Shown: positions 18,972 to 31,275, counted from the stretch's first letter. The stretch: 64,000 nucleotides of DNA from Agrobacterium vaccinii (GCF_021310995.1 NZ_CP054150.1:2754501-2818500), one strand, 5' to 3'. The notes: generated by a model from the sequence alone, not told the origin. Made by a program: numbers and translations.

Positions 18972-20966
18972 ATGGCTGACGAAGACGCTTTGGAAAAGAA
19001 ACGCGTGGGTTTGACGGAGGGTGTCAACAAACACGTCTTCCTCTGGTCTGTTGGACTGACGCTGGTTTTCGTCATCGCCGGTGTCGTCACCCCGCAGGGG
19101 TCTGCCGCCCTGTTCAGTGGCATGCAGTCATGGATCGTGACGGAACTGGGCTGGATTTACCTGCTCTCCGTCGCTGTCTTTCTCATATTCATGCTCTATC
19201 TCGGGTTTTCCAGCCACGGCAAAATCAAGCTTGGGCCGAATCATTCCGAGCCCGATTACAGTTATGGCGCATGGTTCTCCATGCTGTTTGCCGCAGGCAT
19301 GGGCATCGGCCTCGTCTTCTTCGGCGTCGCCGAGCCAGTCAAACACTTCACCGCGCCACCGACTGGCGATCCCGCCACCATCGAAGCCGCCCGCACGGCC
19401 ATGGAAATCAGCTATTTCCATTGGGGTCTACACGCCTGGGCGGTTTATGCCGTCATCGGCCTGTCGCTCGCTTATTTCTCGTTCCGTCACGGTCTGCCGC
19501 TCACCATGCGTTCGGCGCTTTATCCGCTGATCGGTGATCGCATCTACGGGCCGATTGGCAATGCTGTCGATATCTTCGCCGTCATCGGCACGCTCTTCGG
19601 TGTCGCCACATCGCTTGGTCTCGGCGTGCTCCAGGTCAATGCCGGTTTCAACCATGTGCTTGGCTGGCCGATCAGCTTCTGGATACAGCTGCCGCTAATC
19701 GTCGTCATCACCGGCATGGCAACCGTGTCCGTTGCGACCGGGCTGGATAAGGGCATCAAGTTCCTCTCGAACCTGAACATGCTGATGGCTGTTGCCCTGA
19801 TGCTGTTCGTCTTCGTCATGGGTCCAACGACATTCCTTCTGCGTGCCTTCGTGCAGAACCTCGGTGCCTACCTCGATCAGTTCGTTCTGCGCACATTCTA
19901 CATGTACGCGTACGCCCCTGATAAGGGACCGAGCGAGTGGCTGGGTGACTGGACGCTGTTCTATTGGGGTTGGTGGATCGCGTGGTCGCCATTCGTCGGC
20001 ATGTTCATCGCCCGCATTTCGCGCGGTCGCACCATCCGCGAGTTCATCGCAGGCGTTCTCCTTGTTCCCGCCGGTTTCAGCTTCGCCTGGATGACGGTGT
20101 TTGGTGATACCGCTCTGTCCATGCATCTGACCGGCGCAACGACGGCCGTATCCGAAGCGGTGGCCAACGATGTGACGCTCGCTCTCTTCGTGTTCCTCGA
20201 GCAGTTTCCATTCGGCGTTTACGTCTCGTGGTTTGCCATGGCGCTAATCGTGTTCTTCTTCGTCACAGGTGCCGATTCCTCAGCGCTCGTCATCGATACG
20301 CTGACATCGGGCGGACGCGAGGACGGACCAACGGCACGGCGTGTTTTCTGGGCCATCGTCTCTGGTGTCATCGGCGCTATCCTTCTCTCGACCGGTGGAC
20401 TGGATGCTTTGCAGACCGCCTCCATCGCCGGTGCCCTGCCCTTCACCTTCGTCATGCTGTTGATGTGCTGGGGCCTTTGGAAGGGACTGCAAAAAGAAGG
20501 TCTTCGCCAGAATGCCTTGGTGCAGAGTCTGCGGCCACGCCAATCGGCAAGCTGGCAGCGACAGTTGCAGGGCATTCTCAACCACCCCGGCAAAGCTGAA
20601 ACCGAACGTTTCCTGCAGGAAACGGCAACACCGGCATTGGAAGCCGTCGCGCTTGAGCTTGAGAAGCGCTCCCTCACGTCGCAGCTGGACAACAAGGACG
20701 ACAGGCTGAAGCTGACCGTTACGCCGGGAGAAGCGGAAGAGTTCATCTACGGCATCCGCATGCGCCGTTATGAGACGCCCGGCTACAGCTTCTTCGAAAG
20801 CCAATCCAGCCGCAAGAAAGCCGAATACTATTATCGAGCAGAAGTCTTTCTGTCGGATGGCGGGCAAGATTACGATGTGATGGGCTTCACGAAAGAAGAG
20901 CTCATTCAGGACGTGCTCCTGCAATATGACAGGCACTTCCAGTATCTTCACGCCATAAGAACGTAA
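18972..20966 (+). CDS. BCCT-family betaine/choline/carnitine transporter
   Basis: Inner-membrane carrier of 664 residues with about twelve helices, probably importing a quaternary amine osmolyte such as choline or glycine betaine. The BCCT signature region is plain: FYWGWWIAWSPFVGMFIARI and SRGRTIREF, plus MGIGLVFFGVAEP early on. A hydrophilic tail of about 160 residues follows the last helix, as in BetT-type transporters, where it acts in osmosensing. No choline oxidation genes are adjacent. The ribosome site gagggg lies seven bases before the ATG. Confidence 0.93.
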   Translation: MADEDALEKKRVGLTEGVNKHVFLWSVGLTLVFVIAGVVTPQGSAALFSGMQSWIVTELGWIYLLSVAVFLIFMLYLGFSSHGKIKLGPNHSEPDYSYGAWFSMLFAAGMGIGLVFFGVAEPVKHFTAPPTGDPATIEAARTAMEISYFHWGLHAWAVYAVIGLSLAYFSFRHGLPLTMRSALYPLIGDRIYGPIGNAVDIFAVIGTLFGVATSLGLGVLQVNAGFNHVLGWPISFWIQLPLIVVITGMATVSVATGLDKGIKFLSNLNMLMAVALMLFVFVMGPTTFLLRAFVQNLGAYLDQFVLRTFYMYAYAPDKGPSEWLGDWTLFYWGWWIAWSPFVGMFIARISRGRTIREFIAGVLLVPAGFSFAWMTVFGDTALSMHLTGATTAVSEAVANDVTLALFVFLEQFPFGVYVSWFAMALIVFFFVTGADSSALVIDTLTSGGREDGPTARRVFWAIVSGVIGAILLSTGGLDALQTASIAGALPFTFVMLLMCWGLWKGLQKEGLRQNALVQSLRPRQSASWQRQLQGILNHPGKAETERFLQETATPALEAVALELEKRSLTSQLDNKDDRLKLTVTPGEAEEFIYGIRMRRYETPGYSFFESQSSRKKAEYYYRAEVFLSDGGQDYDVMGFTKEELIQDVLLQYDRHFQYLHAIRT

Positions 20967-20990
20967 TACGACGCGCAAAAAGCACGTATA

Positions 20991-21027
20991 AAAAAAGGCC
21001 GCAGTCCGTAAAGACTGCGGCCTTTTT
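20991..21027. terminator. Bidirectional terminator between the BCCT gene and lpdA
   Basis: GGCCGCAGTC and its complement form a 10-bp stem with a 6-base loop, flanked by A-run and T-run, so it serves both converging genes. Confidence 0.92.
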
Positions 21028-21041
21028 GTTGGCTTGAAAGC

Positions 21042-22448
21042 TTACATGTGGATCGGCTTGAAGAAGGTCGCGAGTGCCGCTTCCTTCACCGCTTCAGACA
21101 TGGTCGGGTGCGCATGGCAAGTACGGCCCAGATCTTCCGAAGAACCGCCGAATTCCATCAGCACAGAAATTTCCTGGATCAACTCGCCAGCGCCGAAGCC
21201 GAGGATATGACCGCCGAGAACCTTGTCGGTTTCCTTGTCAGCCAGAATTTTCACGAAACCGTCCGTGACCTGCATGGCGCGAGCGCGACCATTGGCCGTG
21301 AAGGGGAATTTGCCGACCTTGTAGGCAATGCCCGCAGCCTTCAGTTCCTCTTCCGTCTTGCCGACGGAGGCGACTTCCGGCTGAGTGTAGACCACGCCGG
21401 GAATGACATCATAATTCACATGGCCGTGCTGACCAGCGAGAATTTCCGCCAGTGCGACGCCTTCGTCTTCCGCCTTGTGGGCCAGCATCGGACCCTTGAC
21501 CACGTCGCCGATGGCGTAAATGCCGTCGACATTGGTCTTGTAATGACCGTCGATCTCGACGCGGCCACGGCTATCCAGCACAACGCCTGCTTCCGTCAGA
21601 CCGAGACCCTCGGTGAAAGGCTTACGACCGGTGGAAATCAGCACGACATTGGCGTCGAGCGTTTCAGCCGCACCGCCCTTGACCGGCTCGAACGTAACCT
21701 TAGCGCCATCACCAGCCTTTTCGACGGCAGTGACCTTGGCGCCCAGCTTGAAATCGATGCCCTGCTTGGCAAACAGACGCTGCGCCTGCTTGGAAAGCTC
21801 GCCATCCATGCCAGCGAGAATATTGTCAAGATATTCAACGACCGTGACCTTGGCGCCCAAACGCGACCAGACCGATCCGAGCTCGAGGCCGATGACACCG
21901 CCACCGACGACGATCATCTTTTCTGGAACCTTCGTCAGCGCAATGCCACCCGTAGAGGAGACAATGACCTGCTCATCGATATCGACCTGCACGCCCGGAA
22001 TGCCCGCGATGTCGGAACCGGTCGCAATGACGATGTTCTTGGCTTCGATTTCCTGAACCTCACCTGCATCGGTGGTGACGGAAACCTTGCCGGCAGACAC
22101 GATCTTGCCGAGACCCTGGAAGGTGTCGACCTTGTTTTTCTTGAACAGGAAGGAAACGCCATCGACGTTGGCCTTCACCACACCGTCCTTATGCGCCATC
22201 ATCTTGTCGAGGTTGAGCGTCGGCGCAGCAACTTCAATACCAAGGCTATCGACGCCGTGGGCCACATGCGCGAAAACTTCCGATGCGTGCAGAAGCGCCT
22301 TCGAAGGAATGCAGCCAACGTTCAGGCAGGTACCGCCATAGGTCGCCCGCTTCTCGATAACGGCGACCTTCAAGCCAAGCTGTGCCGCCTTGATCGCGCA
22401 AACATATCCGCCGGGGCCTGTGCCGATTACAACTACATCATATGCCAT
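21042..22448 (-). CDS. lpdA: Dihydrolipoyl dehydrogenase (E3)
   Basis: Flavoprotein that reoxidises the lipoyl arm of 2-oxoglutarate dehydrogenase; it may also serve other lipoyl complexes. 468 residues with the FAD-binding GTGPGGYVCA, the redox disulfide Cys41/Cys46 in GGTCLNVGCIPS, an NAD-binding GGGVIGLELG, and the C-terminal catalytic pair His447/Glu452 (HAHPTMSE). It is the last gene of the mdh-suc cluster, after two small membrane-protein genes, and ends at a strong terminator. Confidence 0.97.
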   Translation of the reverse strand: MAYDVVVIGTGPGGYVCAIKAAQLGLKVAVIEKRATYGGTCLNVGCIPSKALLHASEVFAHVAHGVDSLGIEVAAPTLNLDKMMAHKDGVVKANVDGVSFLFKKNKVDTFQGLGKIVSAGKVSVTTDAGEVQEIEAKNIVIATGSDIAGIPGVQVDIDEQVIVSSTGGIALTKVPEKMIVVGGGVIGLELGSVWSRLGAKVTVVEYLDNILAGMDGELSKQAQRLFAKQGIDFKLGAKVTAVEKAGDGAKVTFEPVKGGAAETLDANVVLISTGRKPFTEGLGLTEAGVVLDSRGRVEIDGHYKTNVDGIYAIGDVVKGPMLAHKAEDEGVALAEILAGQHGHVNYDVIPGVVYTQPEVASVGKTEEELKAAGIAYKVGKFPFTANGRARAMQVTDGFVKILADKETDKVLGGHILGFGAGELIQEISVLMEFGGSSEDLGRTCHAHPTMSEAVKEAALATFFKPIHM

Positions 22449-22470
22449 GTGTTCGTTCCTGATAGATTGG

Positions 22471-22491
22471 GGGCGGCGACATGAGCCGCCC
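22471..22491 (-). other. Hairpin between the LysE gene and lpdA
   Basis: GGGCGGC and GCCGCCC form a 7-bp stem around a 7-base loop in the lpdA leader. No T-run follows, so it is more likely an mRNA processing or stability element than a terminator. Confidence 0.45.
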
Positions 22492-22513
22492 TACTTTCGT
22501 TTGACCTGAAAAA

Positions 22514-23155
22514 TCAGGCCGACTTTTCCGTTGCCAGTTTGATGCCGAGCGCGATGAACACGACGCCGCTGGTCCGGTCGATCCATTGGCTGGCGCGGGC
22601 AAAGGCTGCGCGCATGCGTGGCGTCGTCATGAACATGCTGACGCCGACGAACCAGAGTATGAGGCAGCTTGCCATGACGAAGCCGTAGCCGAATTTGATC
22701 GGAACTGGCGTGTGCGCATGCACCACCGTCGAGAAGATCGACAGGAAGAAAAAGACCGGCTTCGGGTTGAGCGCATTGGCAGCAAAACCGAGCGTGAAGG
22801 CTTTTAAACCTGACTGGCTTTTCTGCTGCACGACATCAACGCCATCGGCCTCTGGCATCTCCATCTTGCCAGCCCGCAAAGCCTTGACACCGATATAGAT
22901 CAGATAGGCAACGCCGAGCCATTTGACGATGTTGAAGAGATAGATAGATTGCGAGATGATCAGCCCGAGCCCTAGGATCGTGTAGGTCACGTGGAACATC
23001 AAAGACGTTCCGACTCCAAAGCTCGTGATGATGGCTTGGCGGCGTCCGTGCAAAAGAGCCTGCCGCATCACCATCGCCAAATCGGCGCCCGGTGAAATGA
23101 TCCCGAAAAAGAAGATTGCCATCAAAGATGCAAGTTCGATCAGATATTGGTGCAT
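22514..23155 (-). CDS. LysE/RhtB-family amino acid exporter
   Basis: Inner-membrane exporter, 213 residues, about six hydrophobic segments. The N-terminal block FFFGIISPGADLAMVMRQAL carries the SPGPD-like motif of the LysE/RhtB family, here SPGAD, and the ANALNPK signature follows mid-protein. The start is the ATG preceded by AGGAGG; that ribosome site overlaps the stop of the MAPEG gene, so the two are coupled. Substrate unknown. Confidence 0.88.
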   Translation of the reverse strand: MHQYLIELASLMAIFFFGIISPGADLAMVMRQALLHGRRQAIITSFGVGTSLMFHVTYTILGLGLIISQSIYLFNIVKWLGVAYLIYIGVKALRAGKMEMPEADGVDVVQQKSQSGLKAFTLGFAANALNPKPVFFFLSIFSTVVHAHTPVPIKFGYGFVMASCLILWFVGVSMFMTTPRMRAAFARASQWIDRTSGVVFIALGIKLATEKSA

Positions 23156-23166
23156 CAATCTGCCTC

Positions 23167-23580
23167 CTAGAACAGCAAGACGAAGAGCATGAGCAAGAGC
23201 CCGATCATGGAGCCGACCCAGACCAGCGACCGGATATAGGGGATGCCTGCCAGATACAGCGGTATGTAGACGATGCGGCAGACAATCCAAATCCAGGCGC
23301 CAATTAACGCAAGGCCAACCGGGTCACCTGCCATGATGACGCCGAAGGCCAAGGCGACGAAGGCGACGTAGGTTTCGAGAAAATTCGAGGCTGCGCGCTC
23401 GGCGCGACCAGCGAGTTTGCCTTGCACTTTTTTGCCATCGTCACGCGGACCGGCATTCCAGCTGCTACCAAGCTCTTTCGTCGCGATCATAGCCTGCAGC
23501 GCGATATGCATCATAAGAATGAGCACACTGACCCCTATGAGGGGTAGAAACGGTGATGCGGCGAGGAAAGTGGGTTGCAC
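23167..23580 (-). CDS. MAPEG-family membrane protein
   Basis: Small inner-membrane protein of 137 residues with four hydrophobic segments and the MAPEG core AERAASNFLETYVAFVA, related to eukaryotic glutathione-dependent membrane enzymes. The start chosen is GTG (VQPTFLAAS) with AGGAG seven bases upstream; an in-frame TTG two codons earlier is too close to that site. It lies between odhB and the LysE gene. Bacterial members of this kind have no settled function. Confidence 0.8.
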   Translation of the reverse strand: MQPTFLAASPFLPLIGVSVLILMMHIALQAMIATKELGSSWNAGPRDDGKKVQGKLAGRAERAASNFLETYVAFVALAFGVIMAGDPVGLALIGAWIWIVCRIVYIPLYLAGIPYIRSLVWVGSMIGLLLMLFVLLF

Positions 23581-23601
23581 AAGCAAGCTCCTGAGACAAT
23601 T

Positions 23602-23631
23602 TCAGCGGGATTTCACTTGAAACCCCGCTGA
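23602..23631 (-). other. Strong intercistronic stem-loop after odhB
   Basis: In minus-strand RNA, UCAGCGGG and CCCGCUGA pair, the helix continues through a G-U wobble into UUUCA/UGAAA, and only two bases remain in the loop: about 14 paired positions. It sits between the end of odhB and the ribosome site of the MAPEG gene. There is no T-run, so it may protect the upstream mRNA or cause partial termination. Confidence 0.6.
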
Positions 23632-23649
23632 CCGAAAAAGCAAGTTCGA

Positions 23650-24870
23650 TCAGAGATCGAGAACCAGACGCTCGGGATCTTCAAGGCTTTCCTTGACGCG
23701 GACGAGGAAGGTCACGGCTTCCTTGCCGTCAACGATGCGGTGATCGTAGGAGAGCGCCAGATACATCATCGGACGGATGACGACCTGACCGCCGATAGCG
23801 ACCGGACGCTCCTGGATCTTGTGCATGCCGAGAATACCGGACTGCGGTGCATTGAGGATCGGAGAAGACATCAGCGAGCCGTAGACGCCACCATTTGTGA
23901 TGGTGAAGGTGCCGCCCTGCATGTCGGCCATGCCAAGTGAACCGTCGCGGGCTGCCTTGGCAAGACGACCGAGTTCCTTCTCGACGCCAGCGATAGAGCG
24001 CTGGTCGGCATCACGAATGACCGGAACGACAAGACCCTTGTCGGTGCCGACAGCCATGCCGACGTGACAATAGTTCTTGTAGATGATGTCGGTGCCATCG
24101 ATCTCCGCATTTACCGCAGGCAGTTCCTTCAGGGCATGCGTGACGGCTTTCGTGAAAAAGCCCATGAAGCCGAGCTTGACGCCATGCTTCTTCTCGAACA
24201 CGTCCTTATAGCGATTGCGCAGTTCCATGACCGCAGTCATGTCCACTTCGTTGTAAGTGGTGAGCATGGCGGCTGTGTTCTGCGCATCCTTCAGGCGGCG
24301 GGCGATGGTCTGACGCAGGCGCGTCATCTTCACGCGCTCTTCGCGAACAGCATCGCCTTCGGAAGAAACCGGGCGGGGTGCAGCGACGGCAGCCGGGGCT
24401 GCGACTGGGGCAGACGTGCCCTTGGCAACAGCGGCCAGAACGTCGCCCTTCAAAACCTGTCCGCGCTTGCCGGAACCATCGACCTGATCGGCAGAGAGGT
24501 TGTTTTCTGACAAGAGTTTGCCAGCAGCCGGTGCAGGCGGCATGGAGCTTGGCGCAGCAGACGAAACAGCAGCAGCAGACTCAGGTGCCTTTGCAGGCGC
24601 AGCAGCCGGTGCGGATGGAGCAGCGCCCGCAGTACCTTCTGCGATCTGGCCAAGCAGAGCGTCAAGACCAACCGTCTCGCCATTCTGGGCAACGATTTCT
24701 GTCAGTACACCGGAGGCGGGTGCCGGAACTTCAACGGTTACCTTGTCGGTTTCCAGCTCTACCAGCGGCTCGTCGGCCTTGACGGTATCGCCAACCTTTT
24801 TGAACCAGGTTCCGACAGTTGCTTCGCTGACGGACTCGCCGAGGGTTGGTACGCGGATTTCAGTGGCCAT
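23650..24870 (-). CDS. sucB: 2-oxoglutarate dehydrogenase E2, dihydrolipoamide succinyltransferase
   Basis: Core of the 2-oxoglutarate dehydrogenase complex, 406 residues. One lipoyl domain (Lys43 in ETDKVTVEV), an Ala/Pro-rich linker, a peripheral-subunit-binding segment (about 115-150, [20 protein letters not shown]) and the catalytic acyltransferase domain with His377 and Asp381 in SYDHRIVDG. It follows sucA by 56 bases in the same direction and is itself followed by a strong stem-loop. Also called odhB. Confidence 0.97.
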   Translation of the reverse strand: MATEIRVPTLGESVSEATVGTWFKKVGDTVKADEPLVELETDKVTVEVPAPASGVLTEIVAQNGETVGLDALLGQIAEGTAGAAPSAPAAAPAKAPESAAAVSSAAPSSMPPAPAAGKLLSENNLSADQVDGSGKRGQVLKGDVLAAVAKGTSAPVAAPAAVAAPRPVSSEGDAVREERVKMTRLRQTIARRLKDAQNTAAMLTTYNEVDMTAVMELRNRYKDVFEKKHGVKLGFMGFFTKAVTHALKELPAVNAEIDGTDIIYKNYCHVGMAVGTDKGLVVPVIRDADQRSIAGVEKELGRLAKAARDGSLGMADMQGGTFTITNGGVYGSLMSSPILNAPQSGILGMHKIQERPVAIGGQVVIRPMMYLALSYDHRIVDGKEAVTFLVRVKESLEDPERLVLDL

Positions 24871-24926
24871 GATCTAGTTCCGTTTCATCAAATAGCTGTT
24901 TTGAGAGGGTGCGGTGGGAAGAGTTT

Positions 24927-27923
24927 TCACTCTCCCAACGCGTCTTCCAGGAATGCCGCGAGCTGCGCGAGGTGCTTGGACATCAGGCCCGTCGCTGGCG
25001 ATGCAGCTGCCGGGCGACCCGTGTAACGGACCTTCTGGTACTTGGCATCGATGTGGGCCAGAACCCATTCCAGATAAGGGTCGATGAACGACCACGCACC
25101 CATGTTCTTCGGCTCTTCCTGGCACCAGACCATCTCGGCGTTGCGGAAGCGGGACAGCTCGTTGATGAGCGCCTTGGCCGGGAACGGATAGAGCTGTTCG
25201 ATGCGCAGCAGATAGACGTCGTCAATGCCACGCTTTTCACGCTCTTCGAGCAGATCGTAGTAGACCTTACCCGTGCAAAGCACGACGCGACGGATTTTCG
25301 AATCCTTCTGCAGCTTGATCGGACCGTCCTTGATGACCTCCGCATCGTCCCACAGCAGACGGTGGAAGGAGGACTCGCCACCCAGTTCCGTCAGCGAAGA
25401 GGTCGCACGCTTGTGGCGCAGCAGGGACTTCGGCGTCATCAGGATCAGCGGCTTGCGGAAGTCGCGCTTCACCTGACGGCGCAGGATGTGGAAGTAGTTA
25501 GCCGGCGTCGTAACGTTTGCAACCTGCATGTTGTCTTCGGCGCACATCTGCAACCAGCGTTCCAGACGAGCGGACGAGTGCTCGGGACCCTGGCCTTCAT
25601 AACCATGCGGCAGAAGGCAGACGAGACCGGACATGCGAAGCCACTTGCGCTCACCAGACGAGATGAACTGGTCGAACACGACCTGCGCACCGTTGGCGAA
25701 GTCACCGAACTGGGCTTCCCAAAGCGTCAACGCATTCGGGCGAGCCAGCGAATAGCCATATTCGAAGCCGAGAACAGCTTCTTCCGACAGCATCGAATTG
25801 ATGACTTCGTAGCGCGCCTGCGTTGGTGCAAGGTTTGCAAGCGGAATGTAACGCTCTTCCGTCTCTTGATCATAAAGAACCGAGTGGCGCTGCGAGAACG
25901 TTCCGCGCTCGCAATCCTGACCGGAGAGACGGATTTTGTGACCGTCGACAACCAGCGAGCCGAACGCCATGGCTTCCGCCATCGCCCAATCCAGACCTTC
26001 GCCAGTCTCGATCATCTGCGCACGGTTCTCCATGAAACGCTGGATCGTCTTGTGTGCCTTGAAGCCTTCCGGGATGGTCGACAGCTTGCGGCCGATTTCC
26101 TTCAGCTGCTTCATCGGCGCGCCGGTCTTGCCACGACGCTGCTCATCGGCATTGTCGGCGGCACGAAGACCGGACCACTGACCGTCCAGCCAGTCGGCCT
26201 TGTTGGGCTTGTAGCTCTGGCCGGCTTCGAATTCCTGCTCCAGATGCGCGCGCCAGTCGGCCTTCATCTTTTCGAATTCGCCTTCGGTGATCAGACCTTC
26301 GGCAATCAGACGCTCGGCATAGATATTGGCAACCGTCTTGTGCGCACGAATGACCTTGTACATCTTCGGCTGTGTGAAGGATGGCTCATCACCTTCGTTA
26401 TGGCCAAAGCGACGGTAGCAGAACATGTCGACCACAACAGGCTTGTGGAATTTCATGCGGTATTCGGTCGCGACCTTCGCTGCATAAACAACAGCTTCAG
26501 GGTCATCACCATTGACGTGGAAGATCGGTGCTTCGATCATCTTGGCAACGTCAGATGGATAAGGCGACGAGCGGGAGAAACCCGGGTTCGTCGTGAAGCC
26601 GATCTGGTTGTTGATGATGAAATGCATGGTGCCAGCAACACGGTGACCGCGAAGACCAGACAGTCCGAGAATTTCCGCAACCACGCCCTGACCTGCAAAA
26701 GCAGCATCGCCATGCAGCAGCAACGGCAGAACCTTTGCGCGCTCGGACAGCGGAATGGTGTCACCATCCCATGCCTTGGCCAGCTGATCCTGCTTAGCGC
26801 GGGCCTTGCCCATGACCACAGGGTTGACGATCTCAAGGTGAGACGGGTTGGCCGTCAGCGACAGGTGAACCTTGTTACCATCGAATTCGCGGTCGGAAGA
26901 GGCACCCAGATGGTACTTCACGTCGCCGGAACCTTCGACATCGTCAGGCTTGAACGAACCGCCCTTGAACTCGTGGAAAACGGCGCGGTGCGGCTTGCCC
27001 ATGACGTTGGTCAAAACGTTGAGACGACCACGGTGAGCCATGCCCAGCACGACCTCTTCAAGGCCGTCCTGACCACCACGCTTGATGATCTGTTCGAGCG
27101 CCGGGATCAGCGATTCACTGCCATCGAGGCCGAAGCGCTTGGTGCCCTTGAAGCGAACGTCGAGGAACTGCTCGTAGCCTTCGGCTTCGACGAGCTTCGA
27201 GAGGATAGCCTTCTTGCCCTCAGCGGTGAAGGCAACGCCCTTGTCCGGGCCTTCGATACGTTCCTGAATCCAGCCTTTTTCGTCCGGGCTGGACATGTGC
27301 ATGAACTCGACACCGAGTGTCGTGCAGTAGGTCCGTTCGAGAATTTCGATCATCTCACGAACGCTGGCATATTCGAGGCCAAGGACGTTATCGATGAAAA
27401 TCTTGCGGTCGTAATCGCTTTCCTCGAAGCCATAGGACTTCGGCGACAGCTCGTTGTAGTCCTCAACCGCGCTGGCGATGCCGAGCGGATCGAGCTTTGC
27501 ATGCAGGTGGCCGCGCATGCGGTAGGCTCGGATCATCATAATGGCGCGCACGCTGTCGCGTGTCGCCTGAAGAACCTCTGCTTCGCTGACGGTCTTGCCG
27601 GTTTCAGCGCCCTTGGCTTCAGCCTTGGCCTGAACCTTCTTTTCGATGGCCTTTTCGACGGTGGCCCAGTTACCATCCAGTGCCGAAATCAGATCGCCAT
27701 TGGCCGCAATCGGCCAGTTGGAGCGCTTCCAGGAAGCACCCTGCGCGGCTTTCTTCACATCTTCTGGATTATCGGAAAGCCCCTTGAAGAAGCTCTGCCA
27801 TTCTGGCGATACGGAGGATGGATCCTCCTCATACCGGGCGTAGAGCTGCTCGATATAGGCTGCATTCGCGCCGTCCAGAAACGACGTGATCGAAAACTGC
27901 TCGTTGGCTTCTTGCCTTGCCAT
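24927..27923 (-). CDS. sucA: 2-oxoglutarate dehydrogenase E1
   Basis: Thiamine-diphosphate enzyme that decarboxylates 2-oxoglutarate and succinylates the lipoyl arm of SucB. At 998 residues it is slightly longer than the E. coli enzyme. Seen are the N-terminal FLDGANAAYIEQLYARYEED helix, GMAHRGRLNVL, the TPP-binding region with GDAAFAGQGVVAEIL and NNQIGFTT, and the C-terminal CQEEPKNMGAW. It lies between sucD and sucB. Confidence 0.98.
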   Translation of the reverse strand: MARQEANEQFSITSFLDGANAAYIEQLYARYEEDPSSVSPEWQSFFKGLSDNPEDVKKAAQGASWKRSNWPIAANGDLISALDGNWATVEKAIEKKVQAKAEAKGAETGKTVSEAEVLQATRDSVRAIMMIRAYRMRGHLHAKLDPLGIASAVEDYNELSPKSYGFEESDYDRKIFIDNVLGLEYASVREMIEILERTYCTTLGVEFMHMSSPDEKGWIQERIEGPDKGVAFTAEGKKAILSKLVEAEGYEQFLDVRFKGTKRFGLDGSESLIPALEQIIKRGGQDGLEEVVLGMAHRGRLNVLTNVMGKPHRAVFHEFKGGSFKPDDVEGSGDVKYHLGASSDREFDGNKVHLSLTANPSHLEIVNPVVMGKARAKQDQLAKAWDGDTIPLSERAKVLPLLLHGDAAFAGQGVVAEILGLSGLRGHRVAGTMHFIINNQIGFTTNPGFSRSSPYPSDVAKMIEAPIFHVNGDDPEAVVYAAKVATEYRMKFHKPVVVDMFCYRRFGHNEGDEPSFTQPKMYKVIRAHKTVANIYAERLIAEGLITEGEFEKMKADWRAHLEQEFEAGQSYKPNKADWLDGQWSGLRAADNADEQRRGKTGAPMKQLKEIGRKLSTIPEGFKAHKTIQRFMENRAQMIETGEGLDWAMAEAMAFGSLVVDGHKIRLSGQDCERGTFSQRHSVLYDQETEERYIPLANLAPTQARYEVINSMLSEEAVLGFEYGYSLARPNALTLWEAQFGDFANGAQVVFDQFISSGERKWLRMSGLVCLLPHGYEGQGPEHSSARLERWLQMCAEDNMQVANVTTPANYFHILRRQVKRDFRKPLILMTPKSLLRHKRATSSLTELGGESSFHRLLWDDAEVIKDGPIKLQKDSKIRRVVLCTGKVYYDLLEEREKRGIDDVYLLRIEQLYPFPAKALINELSRFRNAEMVWCQEEPKNMGAWSFIDPYLEWVLAHIDAKYQKVRYTGRPAAASPATGLMSKHLAQLAAFLEDALGE

Positions 27924-27997
27924 GGTGCTTTCGCGGACGTATTCGCCCGCCTCCTCAATCCCGTTGATGACCGTTGTCGGTCTGCCGCTTTAGTCTC

Positions 27998-28013
27998 CGA
28001 TGCAAAAGCATCG
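27998..28013 (-). other. Small hairpin between sucD and sucA
   Basis: CGATGC-AAAA-GCATCG gives a 6-bp stem and 4-base loop; outer TAGT/ACTA may add pairs beyond a bulge. It sits in the 160-base gap between the genes and is not followed by a T-run. Confidence 0.4.
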
Positions 28014-28083
28014 ACTATTCCTCTTGCGGCTTCGGGCAGGCCGCCGTTTCCGACCCCTGCCCGCTGCCAGATATATGTCTGTC

Positions 28084-28986
28084 TCAGCCCTTGAGGACTT
28101 CGACCAGCGTCTTGCCAAGGCGTGCAGGCGAAGGCGACACCTTGATACCAGCCGCTTCCATGGCCGAAATCTTGGATTCTGCATCGCCCTTACCGCCGGA
28201 AACGACAGCACCGGCGTGACCCATGGTGCGGCCCTTAGGCGCCGTACGACCGGCGATGAAGCCAGCCATTGGCTTCTTACGGCCCTTCTTGGCTTCGTCG
28301 ATCAGGAACTGTGCTGCTTCTTCTTCCGCTGCACCGCCGATTTCGCCGATCATGATGATCGACTGTGTCGCTTCGTCAGCCAGGAACATTTCCAGGATGT
28401 CGATAAACTCGGTACCCTTGACCGGGTCGCCACCGATGCCGACAGCCGTCGTCTGACCAAGGCCTTCGTTGGATGTCTGGAACACGGCTTCATATGTAAG
28501 TGTGCCAGAGCGCGACACAATACCGACCGAACCCTTGCGGAAGATCGAGCCCGGCATAATGCCGATCTTGCACTCTTCAGGCGTCATGATGCCTGGGCAG
28601 TTCGGGCCAAGCAGACGCGAGTTGGAACGGTCCAGCCGTGCCTTGACGCGAACCATGTCCATGACAGGAATGCCTTCGGTGATGCAGGTGATGAACGGAA
28701 TTTCCGCATCGATCGCTTCGATGATGGCATCGGCAGCGCCTGCTGGCGGAACGTAGATCACGGATGCATCAGCGCCGGTCTTTTCCTTGGCTTCCGCAAC
28801 GGTCGCATAGATCGGCAGGCTTTCGCCCTTCGAACCTGTCCAGGTCTCACCACCCTTTTTGGGGTGAATACCGCCGACCATCTGCGTGCCGTAATAAGCA
28901 AGCGCCTGTTCGGTGTGGAACGTGCCGGTCTTGCCGGTCAGACCCTGAACGAGGATCTTGGTGTCTTTATTTACAAGAATAGACAT
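28084..28986 (-). CDS. sucD: Succinyl-CoA synthetase alpha subunit
   Basis: Makes ATP or GTP from succinyl-CoA together with SucC. 300 residues; the CoA-binding Rossmann start ([17 protein letters not shown]) and the phosphohistidine His257 in [10 protein letters not shown] are present. It follows sucC by 17 bases. Confidence 0.98.
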   Translation of the reverse strand: MSILVNKDTKILVQGLTGKTGTFHTEQALAYYGTQMVGGIHPKKGGETWTGSKGESLPIYATVAEAKEKTGADASVIYVPPAGAADAIIEAIDAEIPFITCITEGIPVMDMVRVKARLDRSNSRLLGPNCPGIMTPEECKIGIMPGSIFRKGSVGIVSRSGTLTYEAVFQTSNEGLGQTTAVGIGGDPVKGTEFIDILEMFLADEATQSIIMIGEIGGAAEEEAAQFLIDEAKKGRKKPMAGFIAGRTAPKGRTMGHAGAVVSGGKGDAESKISAMEAAGIKVSPSPARLGKTLVEVLKG

Positions 28987-29003
28987 TATTTCCAGTCCCT
29001 CAA

Positions 29004-30197
<1,194 letters not shown>

Positions 30198-30227
30198 GGA
30201 TTAATCCCTGTTTGTGCCGAAAGGCAA

Positions 30228-31262
<1,035 letters not shown>

Positions 31263-31275
31263 TTAGCTTTATTGC

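Noticed and set aside
24909..28094. 1061-codon open frame on the plus strand
   Set aside because: It lies entirely antisense to sucA, whose codon bias leaves the opposite frame open. No start signal or protein family is recognisable.
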